Assembly: GCF_000002075.1 (NCBI RefSeq) | Contig: NW_004797518.1 | Span: 619,731-683,730, forward strand | Source: Aplysia californica | Lineage: Eukaryota; Mollusca; Gastropoda; Aplysiida; Aplysiidae | Reading direction: 5' to 3' | Length of the DNA: 64,000 bases | In this document: in pieces, positions 38,701 through 49,900 of the stretch | Layout: each line of letters begins with the position of its first letter | Position numbering within the stretch: the stretch's first letter is position 1 | Notes under the pieces: generated by a model | Databases searched by the model: none | Told to the model about the DNA's origin: nothing | What the model saw: only the letters and a program-made list of their open reading frames with translations | Position numbers and translations under genes: made by a program

Positions 38701-41700
38701 ATTTTGTGCCTTAAATTAGCATTTTTTCAGTAAAATCCAGACAGAAATGTGTTTCTCAATAAACCATAAAGGTGATGAGTCAAAAAATAAAAAATTTATC
38801 AAAATTGCCAAAAGGACAGAAAAATGACAGTTTCTTCAATTTCATCATTTTGACGAGCGCCAGACGCCTGATTTCACTACGATGCCTCACATATATAAAT
38901 TATAAGTACCGGGGATTAAATGTGTTACAAAAAAGAAGGAGAAAAGATAAGGATGATAGTATTGATAGATGCTTGATAGGAAAGAAGGAGCACACCACAC
39001 CAGAACACCAACATAGAACTATTGGAACAATTATTTTAATAGCTATTTTGTCACTGAAATCAGTACTTTTTTCCACTTTTAATTTGACCAATTAGAAAAG
39101 CTTCAAATATCAAATCATCTTATATATTCTTATGAAGATCAACTTTGCTGCGATATTATATATATAATAATATGCCCGTAGATTTTGTTGGTTGGGGGGG
39201 GGGTATTGGGGGAGGGGAAAGAAGTATAAAGTATTGATCGTACAATGGGATCCACTTAAAAACAACCCAGATGAGAGCAACCTCCTTCTAACAGCAACCT
39301 AGGCTTATACGTAAGTAACTGAATTTTCTCTGCATAAATAGCCCCCTTTTACAGTAACCGTTTCCTCTAAACAACAACCTTTGTCACTATCAATTTCCAG
39401 ATGAAAAATTTTTTTTTGAAGGTTCAAAAACTGTGACCACCAGTGACCAACACTGGACTATGATTTCAGTGTGTGTGTGCATCCCCCGCTCTCTTCTATA
39501 TATATCTACTCAAGACAACTGTCAGGGCCAAAAAATGCACTAACTATGCTGAGTGCAGAAGCTTAGTTTCACACCCTCCTGCCAAGAGCCACCTTCCTTC
39601 AAGAGTTTAAGGGGAAAAGTCTTGGTCACTGTGCATTTAGATTCTAATTTTAATAACATTACTGCCTAGTGCCTATGCTTGAACACTGCCTATATTTTCA
39701 TTTTCTGACAAACAAAATACAAAACCATCCCATTCTGCGATAAGGACCCATGCATCTGTGTGTGTGTGTGTGTTTGTGTGTGTTAGAGTGTGTGTGTGTG
39801 TGTCTGCTTGTGTGTGAGTGTGTGAGATGTGTGTACGGTTATCATTATCTTTGACGTACTTACTTCTGCCCCTCTCCATACCCTCTCCAATCCAAAGTTT
39901 TGAAAATTCTGTTCGCAGAAACATTCGCCTAATTTAAACATCAACCAAAGCCTTTTCCCAAGGGGATTGCTGTATGGCAGACACAAAGGTATTCAATTGA
40001 TTTATTATAAATGGGATAGATTTAGATTTTCCACTGAAACATCCAGCTTTTTCTTCACTTACATTAATATAGAACAGGATTAATTTCAACCGTACCTGTT
40101 TGCTTGAGCGTGAGAGACACTTTCCAACCACTGCTAGCTCTAATTCATGTTGGTTTTTCTCTTCAATATGCTCGTAAATTCTGAAATTTTAGTGTAAAAC
40201 ATTAAATGTTATCTAAATTGGATAAATAATACAAAGGAGATAAATATATAATAATAATACTAGTTGCAATAAATTATCCAGAAAGCTAATCTTGAAAGCT
40301 GTTTTTGTTTAGCTATATATATATCTTATCTTACAAAACCTCAAACATCTCGTAAAGTGTATCTTATTGATAATATAAATCAAATGCAGCTGATTCAAAA
40401 CTTAGACACCTATCTAAAGCTACCTTAAAGTTCAATTTTGAAAATTGCAAACATATGAGCCCTTTTCTGGAAACACAGAACTGGTAATCTAGTAGATAAG
40501 TAGAGAGCACAGGATGGGAGAGAGAGGTATGGGACCCTATTGCCATTGGAATGATTATATAAGAATTTTGCCTGTGAAAATGGTAGACCTATTCTTTTAC
40601 TTTCACTACCGTCTCATGCTCAGGTTTTGTAAAGCCCTCATAATAATGTTCATCCGTTTCACACGAATATTGACTTTATGTTCGTTGCAAATTAATACTT
40701 TTTGAAAAATTTGTATTTGATTGTTTCTGTTCCAACAAGTTCACACTAAGCCTAATGGCGTAATAGTTTACGCACTCTGGACCAATCAGGGGGTTTCAGG
40801 GGGGTGGGGCATGCCTCCTGAGGTAAATATTTTTAAAATCCTGGGGGGGGGGGGGGGGACCTCTGTTTTTGCCCATAATTTTGATGTTTGGCAATTAGGG
40901 TTTGAAATTGTTTTTTTTAAAATAAAATAAATGATTTGTGACAAGTTTAGCAAAAATTGCTGTAGTTTGACCCTCAAAGTGCATGATCTCTGTGTGCGGG
41001 GTGGAAGTAAAACTTTAACAGGAAAATTGTAAGGGGTGGGGGTCGTGGTGGTGGCGCATACTTGTGAGTTTGTGTGAGTGTGTGTGTGTGTGTATGAATA
41101 TGAGAAGATGTGGAGTGTGTGTATTTATTTGGGAGGAGGGTGGGATTGGGGGGAGGGGTTAAAAAGAGGGTGTGGAGTGTGTGTATTTGGGAGGAGGGGG
41201 GGGGGTCCAGCTCTCCTCCATTTCAAAATTATTATATTATGACTACTGGTACTGATTCAAATGACTGCTGAAACAGCCAAAACCGAACAGTCAATTTAAC
41301 ATAAAATATTAATCATGTGTAATCACAATTATATAATAATATCATCATCAATGCCTTTCACCCCACGCAGGGTATAGGCCACATACAAGCTCCTTCCATT
41401 TAATATTTATCTCTGTCCTGGGCCATTCTTCCTAGTTTGTTCCAAGTGAGCTTCATCTCTCTCATCATGTCCCTTTCCACACATCTCCTCTATTTTGCCT
41501 GTGGCCTACCTCTGCCTCGTGCTCCCTCTGGGTTCCACTGCAGTGAATGTTTTGTGATGTTTCTGCTGGGTTTTCTGAAGGTGTGTCCCATCCATCGCCA
41601 CTTCCTTAGTCTTATTTTTTTTACTTCTATTATATATCCTTTTGCCCTGTCCATTCCCACAGCTCTTCATTTTTTATTCTATCCTTCACTGAATTCTTAG

Positions 41701-44700
41701 GATATTCCTCATACAACTGTTGATGAAAGTCTGAACTTTATTCAGCACTGCCTTTGTTGTCTTCCAAGTTTCGCAGCCGTAGAGGAGCACAGAGTTAACA
41801 TTGGAAATAAAGAGTCGAATCTTGGTGCCCAGTGAAATATTGATAGCATTCCAGACTTTCGATAATTGCTTGAATGCAGACCTTGCCCTGGCGATTCTTG
41901 CTTATACATCTGCCTCAGTTCCCCCTTTACCATTGATGACACTTCCAAGGTAGGTAAAGGAGTCCACTTCTTCTAGGGGAGTGTCTTTCACTGTCACAGC
42001 AGGGCTTGAAACTTTTCCTGTTTCACTACTTTCGATTTGCCCGGCTGTAAACGTAGGCCAACATTCCTTGATAGGCTGTTGAGTTCCTTGGTCTTTTTTT
42101 GCATCTGAGCATGTGTGTGAGACAGCAGTGCAAGGTCATCGGCGAAGTCCAAGTCGTCCGGCTGCTGCCAAGGGATCCACTGTATTCCATTGCGCTTGGC
42201 TCTGGTGGCTTCTTTCATGACCCAGTCAATTGCAAGTATGGTGCATGTTGTTGTTATCTATCTAGTAGGAAGAGAAAAGGAGAGAGCAAGCATCCTTGTA
42301 GCACTCCTGTCTGTACCTGGAATGGTTCTGAGAGTTGTCCTTCATGGAAGACTTGGCAGTTTGTACCATCTTAGGTGACCTTCACAAGCTTGAGGATTTT
42401 GTTAGGTATTCTATAATGCCGTATGAGTTTCCACAGAGTTTCCCTGTCCATGCTGTCAAATGCCTTTTCATAATCAATGAAGTTGACCACGCGAGGTGAA
42501 TTCCATTCAAGCGATCACTTCATAATGATGGGCAGAGTACAGATCTGGTCCACACACGATTGGCTCATGTGGAATCCTGCCTGGTCGCCTCAGAGCTTCT
42601 CATCTGTGCCAGCTTGATTCTCTCCAGGAGTATCCTGATAAAGACTTTCCCAGAGATGAGAACTATTGATGCCTCTGTAGTTGTTACAATTGCTGAGGTC
42701 TCCCTTCTTTGGCAGCTTGATTAAGAGGCCTTCCTACCAGTCTGATGCTATGTCCTCATCTTGCTAAACCATTTCGGATAGAGCATAGAGAATTTTCACT
42801 GATGTACCTTTATCTGCTTTAATAAAAGGGCTTCCGGTGGTATATGGTCGGGATCAGCTGCCTTGTGGGACTTCAGTGATGATATATAGCTGCAGCAATT
42901 TCCTCTTTCAAAGGCGGTTCCGTAACTATTGGCATGTCATTTACAGCTGGAAAAATTTCTGGTTAGTTTTCTGGAGGCGATCTGTTCAAGGGTTGATCAA
43001 AGTGTTCTCTCCATCGGTTAAGTTGCCCCTCTGGGTCAAAGATAAATATATCTGTAATAATATGATCGTAAGTAAAATTTATTGAAATTTATATAACTAA
43101 GTTTTAATTACACGAAGCTGTAGCTAGCACCAAGCACACCTCTGTGATAGGCCCAAATATAGATGACGTATTACTGCCATTTAAACTGTCTTTCGGGGTT
43201 CCCCCAAGATTCTTGGGTTTCCCTCGCCAGTAACTGTTGACTAGATCTCGTCGTCTTTGTTTTTTTGTAGTATTAAATTGTGTTATCTTTTATAAACAAT
43301 CTCAGCAATTTTCGTTCCTTAAATTTATAATCTCCTCAAAGTTGTACACACACACACACACTTTGACACACACAAGCGCGTGTGCATGCACACACACTTG
43401 ACACACACATGCGCAAAGCGGGCCAGCCACGGTGAGATCAGAGACAGTCTGGGGAGATCTAGTCAACAGGCGAGGGAAGCCTCGGAAGACGACAAAAATA
43501 GATGGTGGAAATACGTCATCTATACTTTATGGGCCAATCACAGAGATGAGCTAGGGTGCGAGTTGTTGCTGTGTTTTAATTTGCTCATAACTCAGATTAG
43601 GCTTTTATCTTTTGAGTGTCGAAACATGGTCATGGGACGGAAGGAAAGACTTCCGTAATGAGCGCCCACCCCAACTTAAACAACAATAAAGAAGAGACCT
43701 TACCTTGACCCCTCTATTCTACTCTGTCTCATAGTATAGTATAGTGGTCGCTCCTTACGGAAGTCCTCCCGGATAGACTGACTTGAATAGCCTTTACTAC
43801 TTCTAAGTAAAATATGCATTGTAACTGAGGAGCCTAATTAAGTGAAACTGACATAATTTCATACACATATATTATAATTTGATTTTTTCAATGCAGTGGC
43901 TACGTTCACAGCGCTGTTCACGGCGGCGTGAACGTAGTCTGCAGGCTACGTTCAAGGCACCCTGAATGCAGTTTGCAGGCGCTATTGACGTTCACTGCAC
44001 TAAAGCTTTGTTTAGGGGGAATGTTCACAGCACTATAGCTTCGTTCAGGGGGAGCGTGCACTGCTGGTTTAAGTCAGCCGGTTTTAGTCAGTGACGACAG
44101 TGACATAAATATATTAATAATTTGGCCAGCTTCAAGTGTTCAATCCCATGAGATGAAGGAAAACGAAGCGCCCGTACAGAATTAAGGTCGGGATATGGGA
44201 TGGAAAATTGATGGGAATCAAGAGGTGAGAGATGAGAAACAGAAGGTGGGATTCGGAAGATGGGACTGGTCATAAAATGTGTACAATAATGACTGTATTG
44301 CACCGGGTCAACCTGGGAACTGACGCAGAGAGAAAATGACGGGAATCAATTATTCATAATATTATAATAACAAACACCCCCTCTCTCTCTCTCTTTCTGT
44401 CTGTCTATCTCTCTCTCCCCTTTCTCTTTCCTTCTCTCTTTCTCTCCCCACCCCCCCCTCCCAACCTGCATGCTTTCAACTCGAGAGCGCTGGAACGTTT
44501 GTTTACACTCGTACGGGCCACCACATGCTAACAGAAGGTCGCGCCCAAGTCTCGCCTGGACGCGAGATAGATAGGGCAATTGAAACATCCTGAGTGCATA
44601 CATTTTTGTCATACATTGTATATCCTAATGCGTTGTTGCATAATTGAGAGTTCGTCGTTTTCCATTCCACCGGCGAGCTCTGAGCCAGAGCTCAGTGAAA

Positions 44701-45444
44701 GGGATAACGATGAATGGTCGATCGGTCAAGGATCACTGCTTCGTTTAATTCTTAATCTCATTGGATGGAACGCTTGAAGCAGGCCAAAATATTAAATATA
44801 CGTCACTGTCGTCACAGACTAAAACCGGCAGTGGACGCCCCCCCTAAAAGAAGCTTTAGTGCTGTGAACGTTTCCCCTAAACGAAGCTTTAGTTTTAGTG
44901 CCGTGAACGCAGCCTCAACAGCGCCTGCAAACTGCATTCAGGGCACCGTGAATGTAGCCTGCCACTGCCAACTAGATAAAATCTACGTTCACTGTGCATT
45001 CACAGCGCCGTAGCCGTGCCGTAGCCGTAGTGAAACTAAGTTTCAGTTTCAGAAGGACTTCCATAACGAGCGACCACCCCATCAAACACAATAATAAAGA
45101 AGAGGCAGCGCTCATATGACCTTAGCAGTTGTGAGCGCCGTAAAACCCCATACTACTACTAAAAGAAGAGGCCTAACCCTACCCCTAGATCTACCCCTGC
45201 CCTACCCCTCAATTCTGCTCCGTCTCATCATAGTGGTCGCTCGTTACGGAAATCCTCCCTCAGTTTCAGTTACTACAACTAGAATCTAGATTAAAATCTA
45301 GATCTAGATCTAGATTCTAGATCTAGATATCTAGATCTTGATCTACCGTCGTCATTAGTAGATCTACACTACACCATACTCATGATCATACCTTCGAAGA
45401 CGAATTCTGCCTTGCTTATTTGCAATAACGCAAAACTGAATCAT
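34105..45444 (-). CDS. AP4S1: AP-4 complex subunit sigma-1, 5 coding exons
   Basis: Minus-strand exons, each bounded by AG/GT: 45392-45444, 40096-40180, 38193-38279, 36566-36634, 34105-34248. They give 145 aa (human 144). The protein begins MIQFCVIANKQGRIRLRR and continues with YEH, ELELAVVGKCLSRSSKQCNF, VYKKFTTLCFICV and DENELAMQEILN. It ends with FNIEKVYLILDEIIVNGC before ERVLVPLQLLEAGS. This is the longin-like fold of adaptor sigma subunits. CLSRS plus EQC/KQC and the LDEhhxNG block favour AP4S1 over AP1-3 sigma. Family role: clathrin-independent cargo sorting at the trans-Golgi network with epsilon, beta-4 and mu-4. The last exon begins NLLDSRK, about three residues longer than human, and its acceptor is pyrimidine-poor. 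The gene is head-to-head with striatin. Confidence 0.9.
34639..34678. repeat. CT microsatellite
   Basis: About 20 uninterrupted CT units in the AP4S1 last intron. Confidence 0.9.
35423..35900. mobile_element. pogo-like MITE with TA target duplication
   Basis: 478 bp bounded by TA (35421-35422 and 35901-35902). Ends CAGTGGAAACCTGATATAAC and TTATATAAGGTTTCCACTG are inverted. CAGTG starts with TA duplication fit the pogo/Tigger group. A CT microsatellite (about 35,690-35,712) lies inside; no transposase. Confidence 0.8.
35942..36473 (+). mobile_element. Full-length tRNA-derived SINE (S1)
   Basis: 532 bp with a perfect 10-bp target-site duplication CACCTCTATT (35932-35941 and 36474-36483). The tRNA-like head has an A box TGGCCTAGAGGTTAAGG and a B box GGTTCGAATCC. 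The body carries CTTCTCGGACAAGGGCG and AAGTTGCGCACGTTAAAGAT. The tail is GTGCGCTCATATGACC and GCAGTTGCGAGCGCCGTAAA, then an A-rich end. It is the reference copy of the family here, in AP4S1 intron 4. The mismatched acceptor stem argues against a working tRNA. Confidence 0.88.
36710..37562. mobile_element. TIR element CAGTAGTCTCC, copy 2 (inverted, longer)
   Basis: 853 bp, reverse orientation relative to 27,084-27,719 with the same ends (CAGTAGTCTCCGCCTAAACG and its inverse). Lies in AP4S1 intron 3, just beyond exon 4. Confidence 0.7.
38466..38892 (+). repeat. Interspersed repeat R5, copy 2
   Basis: About 427 bp, same orientation as 8,608-9,022. A further fragment of its end (GACGAGAGCCTGATTCCACC) occurs at about 33,993-34,030, just downstream of the AP4S1 stop. 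Confidence 0.7.
39757..39830. repeat. TG microsatellite, interrupted
   Basis: TG runs broken by TTAGAG and CTTG in AP4S1 intron 2. They account for the His/Thr-rich reading frames on the other strand. Confidence 0.85.
40600..41030 (+). repeat. G-rich interspersed repeat R7 copy (AP4S1 intron 1)
   Basis: Aligns with 47,470-47,905: ACGAATATTGACTTTATGTT region, GGACCAATCAGGGGGTTTCA and a G run of about 17. It continues with TGTTTTTGCCCATAATTTTG and the CTGTAGTTTGACCC segment. Confidence 0.7.
41347..43054 (-). mobile_element. Diverged 5'-truncated LINE, copy 3
   Basis: Minus-strand, same family type as 4,549-6,241 but older and with several breaks. It starts DPEGQLNRWREHF near 43,054 and carries DDLDFADDLALLSHTHAQMQ (about 42,100-42,150). 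It ends GGGGTGAAAGGCATTGATGAT. Flanked by TAATAATATCATC (41334-41346) and TAATAATATGATC (43055-43067), a 13-bp target-site duplication with one mismatch. In AP4S1 intron 1. Confidence 0.8.
43095..43600. repeat. Inverted pair of R9 repeat copies around a CA microsatellite
   Basis: A minus-oriented copy (43,095-43,350) and a plus-oriented partial copy (43,440-43,600) share CGTCGTCTT/AAGACGACA and AGATCTAGTCAACAG-type segments. (CA)n lies between them at about 43,348-43,400. Confidence 0.6.
43642..43770. mobile_element. Mutator-like MITE, copy A
   Basis: About 129 bp with inverted ends GACTTCCGTAATGAGCGCCC and GGTCGCTCCTTACGGAAGTC. Same interior orientation as copy B at 45,053-45,260. Confidence 0.6.
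43896..45031. mobile_element. Fold-back element with about 275-bp inverted arms
   Basis: The left arm (43,896-44,170) is the approximate inverse of the right arm (44,735-45,031). Both carry repeats of TACGTTCA(C/A)(A/G)GC and AAAGCTTCGTTTAGGGG, and TGACAGT/ACTGTCGTCAC and GCTTCAAG/CTTGAAGC pairs. The middle holds a CT microsatellite (44,380-44,450) and no gene. It lies in AP4S1 intron 1 between two direct copies of a small MITE. Confidence 0.75.
45053..45260. mobile_element. Mutator-like MITE, copy B, with 9-bp target duplication
   Basis: Perfect CAGTTTCAG at 45044-45052 and 45261-45269. Ends AGGACTTCCATAACGAGCGA and GGTCGCTCGTTACGGAAATC are inverted. A 9-bp duplication fits Mutator-type transposition. 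A 56-bp SINE tail sits inside at 45,106-45,161. Confidence 0.7.
45106..45161 (+). mobile_element. Solo SINE 3' tail insertion with its own target duplication
   Basis: 56 bp consisting only of the shared tail (GCTCATATGACC, GCAGTTGTGAGCGCCGTAAA) and a short repeat. Flanked by perfect AAAGAAGAGG at 45096-45105 and 45162-45171. It is a severely 5'-truncated retroposition event. Confidence 0.75.
45288..45345. repeat. AGATCT/TCTAGA simple-repeat cluster
   Basis: Nearly continuous TCTAGATC units just upstream of the AP4S1 exon 1 donor. Similar clusters occur at about 15,605-15,645, 47,960-48,002 and 48,810-48,842. Confidence 0.8.
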
Positions 45445-46971
45445 AGTGAAGCAGGGTTATGAGAACACACCAAAAATTGTAATCCAAGGGCTTCACTCAC
45501 GGCCAATCTCCTGCCTACACTAGTCATTACATGATCATGACATATATCAATTTTGTTTAATTAAGCCGTGTAAGCTTGCCTAACTCACTCGTCGCCTCGC
45601 CTGACCTCACAACAACAAAGTAAAGTAACAAAGTTTATTTATGCTTTACTTCGTTCTTCGTAATAATCAATTGTCATTCAACTTTTTACAGCAATCCACA
45701 AACTAAATTTCTTGCCAGGTTTTTGGGCCTACTTAGTTAAAGTAAAAATAAATCAGGAGTAAAAGTAATCAAAGACCACACCTTGTGGTATGCAAACAAC
45801 CGTTCACAACAATAGATCTAAAAGAAAGAAAGAAACATTGTGGCACAACGAAAATGATATAAAAGTTTTATATAGACTTTGATTTACGTTCGTGATAGCT
45901 TCAAAGAATGTTTAATGGTTGTTGAACTCTCGATTGTAGGCCCCCAAAACAATTCTAGTCGCTGTCTTTCTCTGCCAGAATATTTCATGCAGTTTCTTTG
46001 TACAAGAAAGCACAACCATTTCTGCTTTCTGTAGGCCTACTTTTCACGTCTATTTACGCTTTAGGATAAATATGTTTTGAGATAAGTGGTGGACAGGTTT
46101 GTATTATTTCACTCTGCTAATTGATTTTAGACGCGGGGACATAATGAAAACCAGTTTTATATATAGCCTAGGAAACAAAAGTACTTGATAGAAAAAAATG
46201 AAAAAAGGTCCGCTAGTGTGCTAGTGTGCACATAATATTATACTTTACCACCCCCCCCCCCCCACTTCTATACATGCACGGTACGATCAAACATTTTGAC
46301 GTTTTAAATTTCATTCCTTCATTGTGGGGGAAAAAAACAAGGGAAAAGGGGGGGGGGGGAGACGGGAACATGTGTGAGCACGAACTAGGCTACATGCGGA
46401 AATGTTTAAAGTCTATCAGTTGACAAATGGAGCTGATCATCAAATACTGATCTGGTTTCTCCTAGATCTCCCAAAACATTTGGCTGTTTTGAACAATTTC
46501 GGGGGCTATTGGGAGATATATAGCAACATTTGAAAGACATTGATTATCACGAAGCTCACAAAGCGTATGTCATATCGATCAAGCAATTCTAGTCACCCCA
46601 ATTGGTATCCTCTCTCATCAATATTCGGTTGAAAATTTCCAGAATTTGCGCCATGTGCTGCTCTGCTTTAGCGCAGGTGAAGCGTCTCCTTAAAAAAAAT
46701 CCACTGCGTCCCTCTTCTGATATTCACAATTGTTTACTCAGCCTGCAGTTTCAAATCGATTGTCCTGCAGAGGATGTTTTGATGCAAAAACTTGCATCTC
46801 AATTTAGCTATTTAAATAAATATCCCAAAGCACAAAACTGCATACAATTTTCATTTTACCACATCGGACTAGTTCCGAAAACGTACGACAGTTGTGACGT
46901 CACTTTTACAGCTAGCCTAGCGCCCTCTCTCTCTCAATGAACACGAAAATTGTAATGGCGATCACTCAAAT
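45445..46971. promoter_or_regulatory. Divergent AP4S1-striatin promoter interval
   Basis: 1,527 bases separate the two start codons, which point away from each other. The interval holds poly-C and poly-G tracts near 46,252 and 46,349, a CRE palindrome at 46895-46902 and a striatin uORF. No TATA box at a sensible position was recognised. It is inferred to contain both 5' UTRs and a shared promoter. Confidence 0.6.
46895..46902. promoter_or_regulatory. Perfect CRE palindrome TGACGTCA
   Basis: The full 8-bp CREB/ATF consensus sits 69 bases upstream of the striatin ATG. This position is typical of CREs in housekeeping and bidirectional promoters. Binding is inferred from the motif only. Confidence 0.5.
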
Positions 46972-46975
46972 ATGA
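46955..46975 (+). CDS. Six-codon uORF overlapping the striatin start (ATGA)
   Basis: ATG GCG ATC ACT CAA ATA TGA encodes MAITQI. Its stop TGA (46973-46975) overlaps the striatin ATG (46972-46974) as ATGA, in a different frame. If transcription starts upstream, scanning ribosomes meet this ATG first. It may therefore tune striatin translation by reinitiation or leaky scanning. Confidence 0.45.
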   Translation: MAITQI

Positions 46976-49900
46976 TAGAAGACGGGCCAGGATCACAACA
47001 CGGAGGCCAACTTGGGCCCGGTTCTGGTGGATTAGGCATGGTTACCAAATCACAGCAAGATGATGGCATCAAACAACGGCCCCAGTATTCTATGCCAGGC
47101 ATTCTCCATTTTCTTCAAACAGAATGGGCACGGTTCGAAATGGAAAGATCTCAATGGGAGGTTGAGCGAGCTGAGTTGCAAGTGCGTATAATGCCATGAT
47201 CTTTTGTTTGTTGGGAAGCACCTGCCACTTCCGTATTTTATTTTCATGTTGAGTTCCATTCTATGATGTCATTCGTTTGTTAGATGCTGATTATTTGTAA
47301 AAACCACAGTTGTTGTCAATTTACGACCCGATTCAAGACCAGTTCCGTCACTTTTCAAGTCTCAGAAATTATTATGATCCCGACTCTCTGTTCTTCTCAC
47401 TTTGTGTAGACACTAGACACTAGACTAGACTATGACTATGACTTGCCATTATACTATGATTACTGCAGTTCAGGAAAGGCTTATCAAATTGGATATTTTT
47501 TTACTTTCCCTCCCGCCTCACACTCTCGGCTACCAGTTGTCTATTTTCTACTAAATATTGATGCCCAGAACACGAATATCAACTTCATTTCCGTCGCAAA
47601 TTAATAGTTTTTAAAATATTTTTTGTTTTTAACCGAGATAGACGTGCTTTGGACCAATCGGGGGGTTCCAGGGGGGCCTGCCCCACTGGGGTAAAAGAAA
47701 ATCTGGGGGGTTACAGGGGGGCATGCCCCCCTGTTTTTACCCATAATTTGATATTTTACAGTTAGATTTGAAATTGTCTTGAAAATAATTGATTTGCGAC
47801 AGTTTTAGTGGCTTTACGTGTGATCTGCAGCAAACAGTACTGCAGTTTGACCCCTGAAATAGTGCATCTGTGAGCGGGAGTGAAAGTAAAAATTTACCTC
47901 AAATTGTAGACCTCTTTCATTGTCCACGTACGTCTTGTCTTGTCTTAGAACTTGACTAAAATTCTAGATCTAGATCTAGTCTAGATCTAGATCTAGTTCT
48001 AGTGTCAGTGGCAAGAAGGTCTATGTACGGCCAATAAAAATCATTATTGTTTGTTGGACGTAGGATATGATGTAGGCTAAGAATCTAAAGTGTATAAGTA
48101 GTATGGACTTGCATTGTGATTGTCACTGACTGATGAATATGACATATGTCAAAGACAAGACAAGATTCGTTACCCAGACCCAGACTCATCAGATCAAAAA
48201 AAGGGCTTACTGACTTACTTTTTTTTATTAGGAAGTGGCTATTCTCATCCGGGGTGAGAATAGAAAAACGATCTACCTCTCACCCCGGGTGAGACTTGCC
48301 AGCGTAGGCTATTCTCACCCGGTGCGAAACAAGACCTGCTTTTCCTCATTTTGGAATACTGTCTATCGGTGTGGATGATCAAATTGATAAAAGCCAAGAA
48401 AAAATTACGTTATAGCACAAAAGTAAGCTAATTTGATCGTCTTCAAAGATGCTATGGCTATTTCACTGTTCGAATCGAGCCGAACTACGCGGGTCGCCAT
48501 TTTGTTTTGCCCGGAAGTTCTCGCAAGATCTACTCCTCCCCTCTCTCTCTCTCTCTCTCCACTGCCCACATACAAAATTGTACGCTTTTAGTTAGGCTAC
48601 AGTTGTAATGGAACGTTTGTTCACGGCACAGAATTCTACAATTTTTCTGTTATCACAGTGTAGAATTCTGTGGTTTAGGGTGAACGCAAAATTGTTGGCG
48701 CCTAGATCTAGGCTATAACGGTGAACGCGCACCGGGTGAGAATAGCCAAAAGACTAGCCTGCACTATTCTCATCCCGGGTGAGAATAGAGGTGGCCTTTT
48801 TATTAACCCCTAGATCTATATATCTAGATCTAGATATCTATCTATATGAATCACAGTGGGTAAAATAAAATTGAAGGTTAGAGTGATTCAGGGGCATTTT
48901 CACATTTGGTTTTCCACATATAATGGGCTGACCTGTGACTGAATGAAAATTTCCGGTGTGAGTAGTGAGAATACTGTGTGCTGTATTCTCACCTGTGTTT
49001 TTTGTTTCTGCCCTTTTTATTTCATTTAGATTTTGGGGTCTCAATATTCTGCTATTTAGCGGATTTCCGCTACTTGCCATTTTCTCTGCTTAACTCCGGG
49101 GGGAAAAAAGAAAGCTATACAACCGTCTTGTCGGGCTCGCCATTGTGACCGGTCAGTGAACCTACGCAAGTTCTGAAAGCTGCGAAGTACAGGACTCTGA
49201 AATGGGGGGAAGATTATTGGGTTGTTTTTTTAAAGATACACTCAGGGGTGGGGGGGGGGGAGGTTGGACGCAACACCAGAGGGGAAAAAAATGAAATTGG
49301 AAGCAAAGTTTATAATTTTGATTATTACTACAGCTCTCTGCAAAGTAAAGTACACGTTGGTGCAGGCCTTCTTGTGTGAAATCGGGATCCATCATAACTT
49401 GTCCAGTGTCACTGCATCTTGCCCTCCCTCTGTTCTTACACCTCTCACACTGAATAGGTCTACTTGAGCTATTCAAGTTATTACTCTACTTTGAGTTTGA
49501 GCAATAATTTTTGTCTTTCACGTTTATGATATGATATGAATCATGACACCCAGACTGGTTCATGACAGTTGATTTTCTAGTTCTAGGCCTTTTTTCCGGG
49601 CTCAAAACAAGATTCATTTTTATATATTTATATTTATATAGGCAAATATGATGAAGGGAAAATATAAATAAGTCGCACAACACCCCAGTGCACCACCAGT
49701 TTATGTACACATAATCCAGATTGTAAATATATTTAGTAAGTGACTCTTGCTTGAAATTATCTTCCAAACCCTCAAATTTGTATATGAAATAACCTTGCTT
49801 TGATAAATTAGTGGTTTTTATTTCAGCATTCTAGGGTTCAACAGTATAATAATAATGGGTATCTCGCAAAAGTGGGCTTCTGTTGCAATCACGTGGAAAG

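Noticed and set aside
39240-39400. MITE-like left end (GTACAATGGGATCCACTT)
   Set aside because: No matching right terminus or target duplication could be found.
46602-46940. 112-codon plus-strand frame just upstream of striatin
   Set aside because: No recognisable domain, out of frame with striatin, lies in the divergent promoter interval, and its end is a CT-rich low-complexity stretch.
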